This document shows positions 1-7,471 of a DNA stretch of 49,077 bases, one piece after another. Made by a program: the position numbers and the translations under genes. The stretch covers positions 1 through 49,077 of the forward strand of contig NZ_CAXQBR010000041.1 of assembly GCF_964222135.1 (NCBI RefSeq). The letters run 5' to 3'. How positions within the stretch are numbered: the first letter of the stretch is position 1; each line of letters begins with the position of its first letter. The notes under the pieces are model-generated. The model made no database searches and was not told the DNA's origin. It saw nothing but the letters and a program-made list of their open reading frames with translations. This DNA comes from Euzebya sp. (lineage in GTDB: Bacteria; Actinomycetota; Nitriliruptoria; Euzebyales; Euzebyaceae).

Positions 1-748
1 CCCGGATGAGGGCGACGCCGCCGATGAGCAGGCCGACGACGACCGCGAAGGCGATCAGCGGGTCGAACCCCTGGGCGAGCAGGCGGGCCTGACCGGCCGC
101 CGAGAACACCGCGATCCCGAGGACCACCAAGGCGGTGACGCCAGCGGCCGCGCCAACCTGTCCGGGTGAGAGGCGCCGCCACCAGGCCGGCCGTCCCCCC
201 TCCCCCCGTCCGCCGAGGGACCACGACCCGCGGCGGGGGACGCCGGACCCCTCGACCGCCGGCTCGGCGACGTCCTCCTCGCCCTGCGCGACCTCGGGCT
301 CGGCGGGGACCTCGTCGTCCGCCACCGCGTGCTCGGCGACGGCCGGGGTCGGGGCTGCGGGCTCCTGCCCCTCCGGCTCGACGGTCGGCTCCTCCACCAC
401 CGGCTCGGCGACGGGCTCCTCGGCGACCGCGTCCTCCCCCGAGATCTCGCGCCACGCCCGGGCCACGGCGGCCTCGACCTCGCTCCGGTCGAGGTCGAGG
501 ACGATCGCGACCTCGGTGACGTCGAGCCCGACCTCCTCGACCAGGGCGACCGCCTCCAGCTCGACGGTCCGGCGCTCGTCGGAGTCCATCAACCAGTGCG
601 CGAGGGAGAAGAACTCGACCTCGTCCACCACCCCGGAGTCGAGCGCGGCCTCGGCGATCTCGTCGAGGACGCCCTCGATCCGCGCCTCGGGGAGGAACAC
701 CCGCAGGTACGTCGTCAGCTCGGCTTCCGGGAAGTGCACTGCCCCCAT
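1..748 (-). CDS. Membrane-anchored protein with N-terminal HTH-like region and acidic linker (3' end beyond window)
   Basis: An open frame runs from ATG at 748 to the left edge (249 codons seen) without a stop. Residues 1-95 are predicted helical and end in a stretch resembling sigma-70 region 4 (DVTEVAIVLDLDRSEVE). Next comes a Glu/Pro/Val-rich low-complexity linker of about 70 residues, a basic patch, and two hydrophobic segments (starting VTALVVLGIAVF and FAVVVGLLIGGVAL). The layout suggests a cytoplasmic domain tethered to the membrane, but I do not recognise the family and give no function. It is divergent from the thioesterase gene. No clear Shine-Dalgarno precedes the ATG, so the start could be elsewhere. 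Confidence 0.6.
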   Translation of the reverse strand, partial: MGAVHFPEAELTTYLRVFLPEARIEGVLDEIAEAALDSGVVDEVEFFSLAHWLMDSDERRTVELEAVALVEEVGLDVTEVAIVLDLDRSEVEAAVARAWREISGEDAVAEEPVAEPVVEEPTVEPEGQEPAAPTPAVAEHAVADDEVPAEPEVAQGEEDVAEPAVEGSGVPRRGSWSLGGRGEGGRPAWWRRLSPGQVGAAAGVTALVVLGIAVFSAAGQARLLAQGFDPLIAFAVVVGLLIGGVALIR

Positions 749-788
749 GGTGCGACATCCCGACCGGATCGGACGACCTCCGGACCGG

Positions 789-794
789 TAGGGT
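789..794 (+). promoter_or_regulatory. -10 hexamer TAGGGT, leaderless promoter of the thioesterase gene
   Basis: TAGGGT lies 8 nt before the ATG at 803, so transcription would begin at or next to the start codon. There is no Shine-Dalgarno. The same arrangement recurs in this window. Confidence 0.5.
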
Positions 795-802
795 CCCTCG
801 CG

Positions 803-1297
803 ATGCCGTCGATGGACGCCCCGCAGCCGATCGCCGACCGGCCCCGCTACCCCGACGAGATGGCGGACGTGGCCGCGGAGCTCGACGGCATCTTCCGCCG
901 GACGCCCATGTACGCGGTGCTGGGCATCGCCCTGGTGGACTGGGGCCTCGGCTGGTCGGTGCTCGAGCTGCGCCCCAGCCCGTCCATGGGCAACCTCGCC
1001 GGCTCCCTGCACGGGGGGGCGACGTTCGCGGTCGCCGACGCCGCGTTCGAGGTCGCGTGCAACTCCTACGGCCGGGCTGCCGTCGCGCTCGAGACCACCG
1101 CCCACTACCACCGCCCGGCGCCGCTCGACGCCCCGGTGACCGCCGAGGCGTGGGAGATCTCCCGCGGCCACCGCACGGCGACCTACCGGTTGCAGGTCCG
1201 CGACGGCGACGAGGTGCTCACCTCGTACCTGGCGCTCGCCTACCGCACCTCGCGGTGGCACCTGCCCGCCGAGCGGTTCCCCGACGGCTGGGGCTGA
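803..1297 (+). CDS. PaaI-family hotdog-fold thioesterase
   Basis: The 164-residue product has the hotdog signature GSLHGGATFAVADAAFE, the HGG-containing active-site helix of the PaaI/YbgC-like acyl-CoA thioesterases, followed by the expected central strands. By family knowledge it hydrolyses acyl- or aryl-CoA thioesters in the cytoplasm; the substrate cannot be read from sequence. PaaI proteins often belong to phenylacetate catabolism, but no paa genes are nearby, so a general CoA-recycling role is as likely. The ATG at 803 was chosen because a TAGGGT hexamer sits 8 nt upstream. Length is normal for the family. A hairpin lies just after the stop, before the convergent neighbour. Confidence 0.85.
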   Translation: MPSMDAPQPIADRPRYPDEMADVAAELDGIFRRTPMYAVLGIALVDWGLGWSVLELRPSPSMGNLAGSLHGGATFAVADAAFEVACNSYGRAAVALETTAHYHRPAPLDAPVTAEAWEISRGHRTATYRLQVRDGDEVLTSYLALAYRTSRWHLPAERFPDGWG

Positions 1298-1300
1298 TCA

Positions 1301-1318
1301 GCGGGCCGGCTGGCCCGC
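1301..1318. terminator. Bidirectional hairpin between convergent genes
   Basis: GCGGGCC, loop GGCT, GGCCCGC: a perfect 7-bp GC stem between the stop of the thioesterase (+) and the stop of the surface protein (-). There is no U-tract. Confidence 0.5.
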
Positions 1319-1320
1319 GG

Positions 1321-2280
1321 TCAGGGGCGGATGGAGCGCGGGGCGCGGCGACCGAGGTCCGCGGGGCGCACGGACCGGGCCTGGTGGGCCGCAGCGTCAC
1401 GTGGGCGGACGGCAGCGCTGAGCGGCAGGCCCTCCGGCACGTCCTCGCCGCGTCGGCGCAGCACGGCGCCGTAGCTGGCGGCGGCGAGCAGGACCAGCAG
1501 CGCGACGGTGGTCGCGTACCAGGACGGCTGGACGATCGACAGCGTGGCGGCAGCCACGTCCTGGACCGGCTCCACGGCGCTCGCGAACCCGCTGGGAGCG
1601 GTCGACGTCGCAGTCCCGACGCCCGGTCCGTTCGGCTGGACCTGCTGGCCGGCGATCTGCGGCGCCAGCACCAGGGGCGCGGTGCCGTCGAACCCGGCCA
1701 GCTCGTTGGTCATCGGCGCGGTCGCCGTGCCGAGCGAGGGGACGACCTGCGGACCGTAGGCGATGGCCGGCGGCGGCTCGATCCCGGGCTGGCCGGTCGG
1801 CGCGGGGCTCGGCTGGTCGCCCGCGGCCGCGACGTCGGTCTGCCCCGGCGCGGGCGCGGCCGGTGGCGCCACGACCTCCTCGGCGTCGGAGCCCTCGGCC
1901 GTGACACCGCCCCCGGGGCTGGGGGACGAGCTCGGCTCGGTCGGCGCCCAGATCGGGGGGACCGGGATCTCCGCCTGCTCGGTCGGCTCGCCTGGGTCGG
2001 TCGGACCCTCGGTGGCCGAGGGGACCTGCGGCGGCGTGGCGTTGGGCGACGGCGTGGCGGACGGCGACTCCGTCGGGGTCGGCGACTCCGTCGGCGTGGG
2101 GGACTCCGTCGGCTGGATCGCCCGGTCGGTGGGACGGTCCACCGGGACGGGCTGGGCCGATGCGCCGACGGGGATGAGCAGGACCGCGACGACGAGCGCG
2201 GCGAGCACCGCGGTCGTGCGCCGCTCGGCGGCGCCGGTCAGGTCCTGCTTGAGCACTCGGGTCCTCACGGGGTCGGCCAT
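1321..2280 (-). CDS. Secreted Pro/Thr/Ser-rich surface protein with C-terminal membrane anchor
   Basis: The 319-residue product starts at ATG 2280, with TGGAG a few bases upstream. A basic N-terminus (about 20 residues) is followed by a hydrophobic segment (TAVLAALVVAVLLIPVGA) ending in ASAQ, a plausible signal-peptidase site. A long Pro/Thr/Ser/Glu-rich region contains three tandem TESPTP-like repeats. Near the C-terminus one membrane segment (YATTVALLVLLAAASYGAV) precedes an Arg-rich cytoplasmic tail. No LPXTG motif and no enzyme domain are visible. It is probably a wall-spanning stalk or sensor; the function is unknown. A 34-codon ORF with an ideal ribosome site overlaps its start and may couple its translation. 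Confidence 0.7.
   Translation of the reverse strand: MADPVRTRVLKQDLTGAAERRTTAVLAALVVAVLLIPVGASAQPVPVDRPTDRAIQPTESPTPTESPTPTESPSATPSPNATPPQVPSATEGPTDPGEPTEQAEIPVPPIWAPTEPSSSPSPGGGVTAEGSDAEEVVAPPAAPAPGQTDVAAAGDQPSPAPTGQPGIEPPPAIAYGPQVVPSLGTATAPMTNELAGFDGTAPLVLAPQIAGQQVQPNGPGVGTATSTAPSGFASAVEPVQDVAAATLSIVQPSWYATTVALLVLLAAASYGAVLRRRGEDVPEGLPLSAAVRPRDAAAHQARSVRPADLGRRAPRSIRP
2063..2116. repeat. Three tandem 18-bp repeats encoding TESPTP-like units
   Basis: Three near-identical 18-bp units (core GACTCCGTCGG) lie in the surface-protein gene and encode its TESPTP/TESPTP/TESPSA repeats. Such repeats can change copy number by slippage. Confidence 0.75.
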
Positions 2281-2369
2281 CGCTCCACGTCGGTTGGCGT
2301 CGGACCGGTCACTGCGTCCGGTCGGTGGAGCGCACTCGGGGACAAACAGTAGCGGTTCGTCGTCCTCAT
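2265..2369 (-). CDS. Putative 34-residue upstream ORF overlapping the surface-protein start
   Basis: AGGAGG (2381-2376 on the minus strand) lies 6 nt before ATG 2369, the best ribosome site in the area. The frame runs 34 codons (MRTTNRYCLSPSALHRP at its start) and stops with TGA at 2265-2267, which is 10-15 nt inside the following gene in another frame. The gene pair therefore looks translationally coupled, or the peptide is a leader. An in-frame GTG at 2376 for the longer protein would overlap the Shine-Dalgarno itself and is less likely. No homology is recognised; this could be a chance ORF. Confidence 0.4.
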   Translation of the reverse strand: MRTTNRYCLSPSALHRPDAVTGPTPTDVERWPTP

Positions 2370-2507
2370 GATCCACCTCCTCTCACGATCGGCACGCGGC
2401 ACAACGATCTGAAGTGAGTCGGCGACACGGCGTGCAGCTCCCGACGTCCGGGTACGGTGTTAGCTGTACAGAGCATACCGCTAGCACCATCACGCAGAGG
2501 AGGAGAT

Positions 2508-3155
2508 GTGCGCGAGCTGATCGGCCTCCGGCGCGCCGGCGAGCACGCGCTCCGGCAGCTGGCCCCCTCCGGTGCCCTGCGGGTGCTGGCGGACGCCCTG
2601 ACCGAGGACCCCCTGCCCCCGTCGACCAGCGACGAGGCGATCGACGCCACGATCCTGTTCGTCGACATCGAGGGCTTCTCCGACCACGTGGCCCGGACCG
2701 GGGACGACGCGGCGAGCCGGGTCCTCGACCTCCTCGACCGCGCCGTGGCGGACGCGATCGCCGGCACGTCCTGCCGCGTCGTGAAGCGTCTGGGCGACGG
2801 CGTGATGGTGGCGACCGAGGACCCCGGGGACGGGGTCAGCGCCGCCGCCGCGATGCCCCGCCGCTTCGCCGAGCTCGTCGCGGCGGAGGGTGTGGGCCTG
2901 CGCCTCCGCGCCGGGAGCCACCGCGGGGTCGTGCGGCGACGGGGCGACGACCTCATCGGCTACCACGTCAACGTGGCGGCGCGGGTGGCGGAGCGCGCGT
3001 CCGGGGGCGCGACGCTCATCACGGGCGCGCTGCGGGACTCCGTGCAGCTCGCCCCCGCGCTGCGGGCGGATCCCGCGGGCCGGCTGGTCGCGAAGGGCGT
3101 GCCGGAGCGCCCGCGGCTGTACGAGATCGTGCACGTCGCCCCCGCGGCGACCTGA
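2508..3155 (+). CDS. Class III adenylate/guanylate cyclase domain protein
   Basis: The 215-residue product is essentially one class III nucleotidyl cyclase catalytic domain after a short (about 45-residue) N-terminus. Visible motifs: ILFVDIEGFSD (first metal Asp), VKRLGDGVMVA (second metal Asp in GD) and GYHVNVAARVAE (transition-state Asn and Arg). It should make cAMP or another cyclic nucleotide in the cytoplasm as a dimer. The GTG at 2508 was chosen because AGAGGAGGAG ends just upstream; the overlapping ATG at 2506 is in another frame and stops at once. No sensor domain is attached, so control must come from expression or partners. It is divergent from the surface-protein gene. Confidence 0.8.
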   Translation: MRELIGLRRAGEHALRQLAPSGALRVLADALTEDPLPPSTSDEAIDATILFVDIEGFSDHVARTGDDAASRVLDLLDRAVADAIAGTSCRVVKRLGDGVMVATEDPGDGVSAAAAMPRRFAELVAAEGVGLRLRAGSHRGVVRRRGDDLIGYHVNVAARVAERASGGATLITGALRDSVQLAPALRADPAGRLVAKGVPERPRLYEIVHVAPAAT

Positions 3156-3158
3156 TCC

Positions 3159-3833
3159 TCACGTCGCGTTCGGCTCACCGACCCCGAAGGCGATGCGGAG
3201 GTCGCGGAGCTGGACCGCCAGCAGGGGGGTGCGGTCCGCCAGCCACCCGAGCCGCCCCCGGGGATCCACGGTGACGCTGCCGCGGCCGACGACCGGCCGA
3301 CCGGAGAGCCGCGTGCGGCTGACGACGTGCCCGTCCCCGCGCTGTTGCACCATGCTCCAGCCGAGCCGCACCCGGCCGGGGAGGGTCACGCGCGGGCGGA
3401 AGGTGGCGGTGGTGTCGGGTGCGTCGCCCCCGTCCTCGGCGGGTGCCATCGCGAAGGCGCGCCCGTCCAGCACGTCGAAGCGGCCGAGGTCCTTCGGGAT
3501 CCCCCAGAGGGCGCGGCCCCCCGCGACCGAGGCGGCGCTGTCGACCCAGATGTCGGTCACGGTCTGGCGCGGCCGGCGCCCGTGCCACACGTGGACCGCC
3601 GCGAGCAGCTCGCCGTAGCTCAGGTCGCCTCCCGGCTCGTAGGCGACCCAGGCGGTGCCGACCAGCGAGCGGCCGGCGATCGAGACCGGGCGGGTTCCGG
3701 TCGGGACCCGCTCGACCAGCCGCGCCGTCGGGACCACCCACAGGTGCACGGTCATGTGCCCGCGGAGGCGCCACGGGGGGTCGGGGTAGGGCGCGGGCGG
3801 CGTGGACGCGTCGGGGCCGGGCACGGGCCTCAC
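3159..3833 (-). CDS. Acetoacetate decarboxylase family protein
   Basis: The 224-residue product matches the acetoacetate-decarboxylase fold: YGELLAAVHV in the middle strand and ALWGIPKDLGRFD, whose Lys corresponds to the Schiff-base lysine of true decarboxylases. Many family members act on other beta-keto acids or as hydratase/aldolases, so the substrate is open. The start is GTG 3833, embedded in GTGA with the sirtuin stop and preceded by GGAGGG, a classic translational coupling. It is thus the second gene of a two-gene unit with the sirtuin. If the sirtuin frameshift is real, coupling to this gene would be weakened. Confidence 0.7.
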   Translation of the reverse strand: MRPVPGPDASTPPAPYPDPPWRLRGHMTVHLWVVPTARLVERVPTGTRPVSIAGRSLVGTAWVAYEPGGDLSYGELLAAVHVWHGRRPRQTVTDIWVDSAASVAGGRALWGIPKDLGRFDVLDGRAFAMAPAEDGGDAPDTTATFRPRVTLPGRVRLGWSMVQQRGDGHVVSRTRLSGRPVVGRGSVTVDPRGRLGWLADRTPLLAVQLRDLRIAFGVGEPNAT

Positions 3834-4598
3834 CCCTCCAGGACCGCGGCGACGGCCGGGGCGAGCACCTCACCGGCGCGGCCGTGGACGACCACGTCCG
3901 CTGCGGCGTCGAGGGGGGTCGGCTCGGCGTTGACGATGGCCAGCGGCTGGCCGTTCTGGAGGGCCAGCTCGGGGACGGCCGCCGCCGGGTAGACCTGCAG
4001 GGACGACCCCACCACCAGCACGACGTCGGCGGCGCGGATCAGCTCGTGGGCGGCCACCATGGCGTCGTCGTCCATCGCCTGGCCGAAGCTGATCGTCGCC
4101 GACTTGACCAGGCCGCCGCAGCGGGGGCAGGCCGGGTCCTCCTCGCCTGCGTCGACGGCCTCGAACGCCCAGGTGGTGTCGGCCTCGAAGCCGCACCCGG
4201 CTGGTCGGCCGTGTCGGGGGGCCGCGCCGATGCAGACGACCCGACGGGCGGTGCCGTGCAGCTCGACCACCGTCGTCGAGCCCCGCGGCGGTGTGCAGGC
4301 CGTCGATGTTCTGGGTGATGACGCCGGGGCTCCGGCCCGTCCGCTCGAGGGCCGCGATCGCCTCGTGGGCCGGGTTGGGCGCCGGTGCGGCGGCGAAGAA
4401 CTCGCGGCGCATCCGCCACGATCGGATGCGGACCTCGGCGGAGTCGACGTAGCGCTGGAAGGTGAAGTCCCGCGGGTCGTAGCGGGTCCAGATCCCCCCC
4501 GGGGACCGGAAGTCCGGGATGCCCGACTCCGTCGACACCCCCGCCCCGGTGAAGACCGCCACGGACCCCGACGACAGGAACTCTGCGAGCGCATCCAT
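3830..4598 (-). pseudogene. SIR2-family NAD-dependent protein deacylase (sirtuin), frameshifted
   Basis: The N-terminal half reads from ATG 4598 with the NAD-binding motifs GAGVSTESGIPDFRSP and [13 protein letters not shown]. The rest, [11 protein letters not shown] (catalytic His), a Cys-rich zinc region ending [16 protein letters not shown], and VVGSSLQVYPAA, lies in the next frame. Removing one G from the four-G run at 4281-4284 restores one continuous protein of about 255 residues. All sirtuin motifs are otherwise intact, so this is either a recent frameshift or a base-calling error. The first zinc pair is widely spaced (CIG...AGCG). A TAGCGT hexamer sits 9 nt before the ATG. The stop overlaps the start of the next gene. 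Confidence 0.75.
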
Positions 4599-4607
4599 CG
4601 GCGGGCC

Positions 4608-4613
4608 ACGCTA
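4608..4613 (-). promoter_or_regulatory. -10 hexamer TAGCGT, leaderless promoter of the sirtuin gene
   Basis: TAGCGT on the minus strand, 9 nt before ATG 4598. No ribosome site is present. Confidence 0.5.
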
Positions 4614-4641
4614 GCGCCCCCGGCGACCCACCCGGCACATG

Positions 4642-4672
4642 CGACGGGCCCGCCGTATCGGCGGGCCCGTCG
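4642..4672 (-). terminator. Strong GC hairpin terminator after ferredoxin
   Basis: A perfect 14-bp stem (CGACGGGCCCGCCG and its complement) with a 3-nt loop lies 13 nt after the ferredoxin stop and upstream of the sirtuin promoter. Confidence 0.75.
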
Positions 4673-4684
4673 AGGTCTGCAGGT

Positions 4685-5005
4685 CTACTCCCAGGCGGCG
4701 ACCTTCGGGTGGTCGACGCCGGAGGCGCCGACCTTGGCCGCGCCGCCGGGGGAGCCCAGGCCCGACACCGAGTCCTCGAAGTACTCGGCGTTCCAGGGCG
4801 TGAACTCCTTCCACTCGTCCGGGACGTCGTCCTCGTAGAAGATCGCCTCCACCGGGCAGGCGGGTTCGCACGCACCGCAGTCGACGCACTCGTCGGGGTG
4901 GATGTAGAGCATCCGGTCCCCCTCGTAGATGCAGTCGACGGGGCACTCCTCGATGCAGGCCTTGTCCTTCACGTCGATGCAGGGTTCGCAGATCGTGTAG
5001 GTCAT
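4685..5005 (-). CDS. fdxA: 7Fe ferredoxin (3Fe-4S/4Fe-4S)
   Basis: The 106-residue acidic protein begins [20 protein letters not shown]. The cysteine pattern matches Azotobacter-type 7Fe ferredoxins: C9, C17 and C50 for the 3Fe-4S cluster; C21, C40, C43 and C46 for the 4Fe-4S cluster. C25 is the usual extra cysteine, and C6 is an additional one. The tail after residue 60 is the normal actinobacterial extension. It is a soluble one-electron carrier, often for cytochromes P450 or redox enzymes. The start is ATG 5005, with AGGAG upstream. A -10 TAAAGT about 85 nt upstream overlaps the promoter of the divergent hydrolase gene, and a strong terminator follows. Confidence 0.92.
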   Translation of the reverse strand: MTYTICEPCIDVKDKACIEECPVDCIYEGDRMLYIHPDECVDCGACEPACPVEAIFYEDDVPDEWKEFTPWNAEYFEDSVSGLGSPGGAAKVGASGVDHPKVAAWE

Positions 5006-5090
5006 CCTGGCACTACTCCTGTCGGGTCGATCATCGGTGTGCGGCTTGGCGGTGGTGACGTCTCGCCTGCGGCGGGCGTCGTCGGCTGAC

Positions 5091-5100
5091 ACTTTACCCT
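5091..5100. promoter_or_regulatory. Overlapping divergent -10 elements (fdxA and hydrolase)
   Basis: ACTTTACCCT contains TAAAGT on the minus strand (toward fdxA) and TACCCT on the plus strand (toward the hydrolase). Because they overlap, the two promoters probably exclude each other. Confidence 0.4.
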
Positions 5101-5109
5101 GTGCTCACC

Positions 5110-5754
5110 GTGATGAAGAACGCACGCGTCCCCGTCGCCGACGGCGTCGTCCTGGAGGCCAAGCTGCGCCTGCCCGACGGCGCGCACGCGGCTGCCCCCG
5201 TCGGCGCCGCCCTGCTGCTGCACCCGCACCCGTCCTTCGGCGGCCACATGGACGTGTGGCTGCTGCCGACGATCGCCGCCCGCCTCGCCGCGGACGGCTG
5301 GGCCTCGTCGCGGATCAACTTCCGGGGGGTCGAGGGGTCGACCGGTACCCAGACCGGGGGCCGCGAGGAGCACCTCGACGCCGAGGCGGCGCTGGGCCAC
5401 CTCCGCGACGCGGTCGGGGATGTGCCGCTCGCGGTCGTCGGCTGGTCCTTCGGCGCGATGATCGGCCTGCGCCTCGGCCGGGCGGTCGAGCGCTGGGTCG
5501 GCATCGGCACGCCGACCCGGCCGACCCCCGACGTGCCCCTGGCGGGCGAGCTCGTCCCCGACGACCTGCCCCCGCACCGGACCGCCATCGTCGGCGAGCA
5601 CGACCAGTTCTTCGCACCGGACACCGTCGACGTCCTCGACCCCCACCACGTGGTGATCGTCCCCGGCGCCGACCACTTCATGTTCGATCGCGACGTCGAG
5701 GTCGCCGACCACGTCGCCGCGGCCCTCGGCGACCCTGCGGGCCGGACGCCGTGA
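5110..5754 (+). CDS. Alpha/beta hydrolase (dienelactone-hydrolase-like)
   Basis: The roughly 214-residue protein has LLLHPHPSFGG near its oxyanion strand, the nucleophile elbow GWSFGAM (Ser), an Asp in GEHDQFF and a His in GADHFMF: a complete Ser-Asp-His triad in order. It resembles small cytoplasmic hydrolases of the dienelactone hydrolase/KANL type; the substrate is unknown. The start is ambiguous: GTG 5101, GTG 5110 and ATG 5113 are in frame. I chose GTG 5110 because TACCCT ends 9 nt upstream, matching the leaderless pattern seen elsewhere. It is coupled by a GTGA overlap to the next gene. Confidence 0.75.
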   Translation: MMKNARVPVADGVVLEAKLRLPDGAHAAAPVGAALLLHPHPSFGGHMDVWLLPTIAARLAADGWASSRINFRGVEGSTGTQTGGREEHLDAEAALGHLRDAVGDVPLAVVGWSFGAMIGLRLGRAVERWVGIGTPTRPTPDVPLAGELVPDDLPPHRTAIVGEHDQFFAPDTVDVLDPHHVVIVPGADHFMFDRDVEVADHVAAALGDPAGRTP

Positions 5755-6014
5755 GCCAGCGCCGCCTGGGTCCGCAGTACGTGGTCCGCATCACCCCCGA
5801 CGACGTCGGGCAGCGCGTCACGATCCGCGCACGACGGGGCGAGGCCGCTGATGGACCCCGCTTCGACGACACCATCGGGCACCTCGAGGCGTGGGCGCAC
5901 GGGACGCTGCGGATCCGCCGCCGCGACGGGTCCCTGACCGAGGTGCCAGAGGCGGCGCTGGTCGCGGGGAAGGTGGTCCCGCCGGCGCCCGCGCCGCGTC
6001 GGCGCCGCACCTAG
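5751..6014 (+). CDS. Stand-alone SH3-like domain protein (Rv0428c N-terminal-type)
   Basis: The 87-residue protein starts at GTG 5751, overlapping the upstream stop as GTGA. VGQRVTIRARR, GHLEAWAHGTLRIRRRDG and EVPEAALVAGKVVPP match the SH3-like domain that precedes the GNAT acetyltransferase domain in mycobacterial Rv0428c-type proteins. Here the acetyltransferase is absent and the frame ends in a basic tail. It may be a small binding module or a remnant of a split gene. Translational coupling to the hydrolase suggests co-expression. The family assignment rests on motif memory, so it is moderate. Confidence 0.6.
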   Translation: MSQRRLGPQYVVRITPDDVGQRVTIRARRGEAADGPRFDDTIGHLEAWAHGTLRIRRRDGSLTEVPEAALVAGKVVPPAPAPRRRRT

Positions 6015-6042
6015 AGGGCCCGGAGCGTCAGCGCACCGGACG

Positions 6043-7461
6043 TCAGAGCGCAGGACTGAGGCCGAGCTGGCCGACCGCCTTCCGCGCCGCCACCTGCCAC
6101 AGGTCCCAGGCGCCGCCGAACGGCGGGGCGTAGGAGAGGTCCATCATCTGGGCCTCCTGCACCGTCGTGCCCACGTGGCACCACACCGCCACCACGTCGA
6201 TGCGCTTGGCCACCGGCCCGTTCCCCACGATCTGGCCCCCCAGGACCCGACCGGTGCCGGGCTCGGCCAGCAGCTTGACGCGCGCCCAGCCGGCGTCGGG
6301 CATGTACCCCGACCGGATCGTCCCCTCGACGACGACCGCGCGGTGGTCGACACCGGCGGCGGTCGCCTCCCGCTCGGTGAGCCCGGTGCGGCCGATCTCG
6401 AGCCCGCACAGCCGGGTGACGGCGGAGCCGACGACGCCGGGGAACACCGCCTCACCCCGCCCGCTGCCCGTCAGGAACGCGGCCGCGTCCAGCCCGGCCA
6501 CCTTCCCGTGCTTGTTGGCGTGGGTGCCGAGCTGCACGTTCGCGCCACGGCCGGTCAGCAGGTGCCGGGACTCCGCGCAGTCCCCGACCGCCCAGATCCG
6601 CTCGTCGTCGGTGCGCATCCGCTCGTCGACCGCCACGGCGCCGGACGGCCCGATCGCCAGGCCGGCGTCACGGGCCAGGTCGACGCGCGGTCGGCTCCCG
6701 AGGGCGATGACGACCACCTCGGCGCGCACCGGTTCGGCCTCCGCGCCGTCACCGTCGCCACCCGACCCGACCCGGCGCGTGCGGACGGCGCGGCAGCGGT
6801 CCCCCTCCCGTTCGACGCCGGCGACCTCCTCCCCCAGGCGCACGTCGATCCCGAGCTCGATGACGCGCTCGCGGATCAGGGCGGCCATGTCCGCGTCGAG
6901 GGTCCGCATGACCTCCTCGCCCCGGTCGATGAGGGTGGCGGAGAGGCCGCGCTGGGCCAGCGCCTCGGCGAGCTCGATGCCGATGTAGCCCGCCCCCAGG
7001 ACCGCGACGTGGCTGATGTCGCGGGCGACGAGGCGGTCGCGCAGCGCGACCCCCTCGTCGAGGGTGTGGACGGGGACGCCGAACTGGTCCAGCCCCTCCA
7101 CGGGTGGGGTCCGCGGGTGCGCGCCGGTCGCGTAGACCAGCACGTCGTAGGGCTCCGAGCCGGTCTCGCCGGTCTCGGCGTCCATCGTGTGGACGACCCG
7201 ACCCTCGCGGTCGATCGCGGTCGCGGTCGTGTGCAGCCGGACGACCAGCCCCCGCTCGCGGTGCTCGGCGGGCGAGCGGGCGACCAGGGCGTCGGCCTGC
7301 TCGACGTCGCCCGCGACGAGGTAGGGGATCCCGCAGGCCGAGTACGACGTCCAGCTGCCCTTCTCGAGGACGACGACCTCGGCGTCGGGCACGGAGTCCT
7401 TGATGCGGACCGCCGCGGTCGCGCCGGCCGCGTCGCCGCCGATCACCACCGCACGGGCCAC
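6043..7461 (-). CDS. CoA-disulfide reductase-like FAD/NAD(P)H oxidoreductase
   Basis: The 472-residue flavoprotein has an N-terminal FAD dinucleotide fold (VVIGGDAAG), the single redox cysteine C43 in SACGIPY (as in CoA-disulfide reductases and NADH oxidases), a second nucleotide fold (AVLGAGYIGIELAEAL) for NAD(P)H, the FAD motif WAVGDCAE and a C-terminal dimerisation domain. It likely reduces a low-molecular-weight disulfide such as CoA disulfide, or a persulfide. A Gly/Asp-rich insert (around residues 225-240) is unusual. The start is GTG 7461, with GGGAGG 6 nt upstream, 10 nt after the pyruvate kinase stop, so the two form an operon. Confidence 0.8.
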   Translation of the reverse strand: MARAVVIGGDAAGATAAVRIKDSVPDAEVVVLEKGSWTSYSACGIPYLVAGDVEQADALVARSPAEHRERGLVVRLHTTATAIDREGRVVHTMDAETGETGSEPYDVLVYATGAHPRTPPVEGLDQFGVPVHTLDEGVALRDRLVARDISHVAVLGAGYIGIELAEALAQRGLSATLIDRGEEVMRTLDADMAALIRERVIELGIDVRLGEEVAGVEREGDRCRAVRTRRVGSGGDGDGAEAEPVRAEVVVIALGSRPRVDLARDAGLAIGPSGAVAVDERMRTDDERIWAVGDCAESRHLLTGRGANVQLGTHANKHGKVAGLDAAAFLTGSGRGEAVFPGVVGSAVTRLCGLEIGRTGLTEREATAAGVDHRAVVVEGTIRSGYMPDAGWARVKLLAEPGTGRVLGGQIVGNGPVAKRIDVVAVWCHVGTTVQEAQMMDLSYAPPFGGAWDLWQVAARKAVGQLGLSPAL

Positions 7462-7471
7462 CGTCGCCTCC

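Noticed and set aside
135-791. Long plus-strand frames rich in Pro, Arg, Ser, Thr
   Set aside because: They are antisense to the truncated membrane protein, whose reverse-strand reading has sensible composition and two membrane helices.
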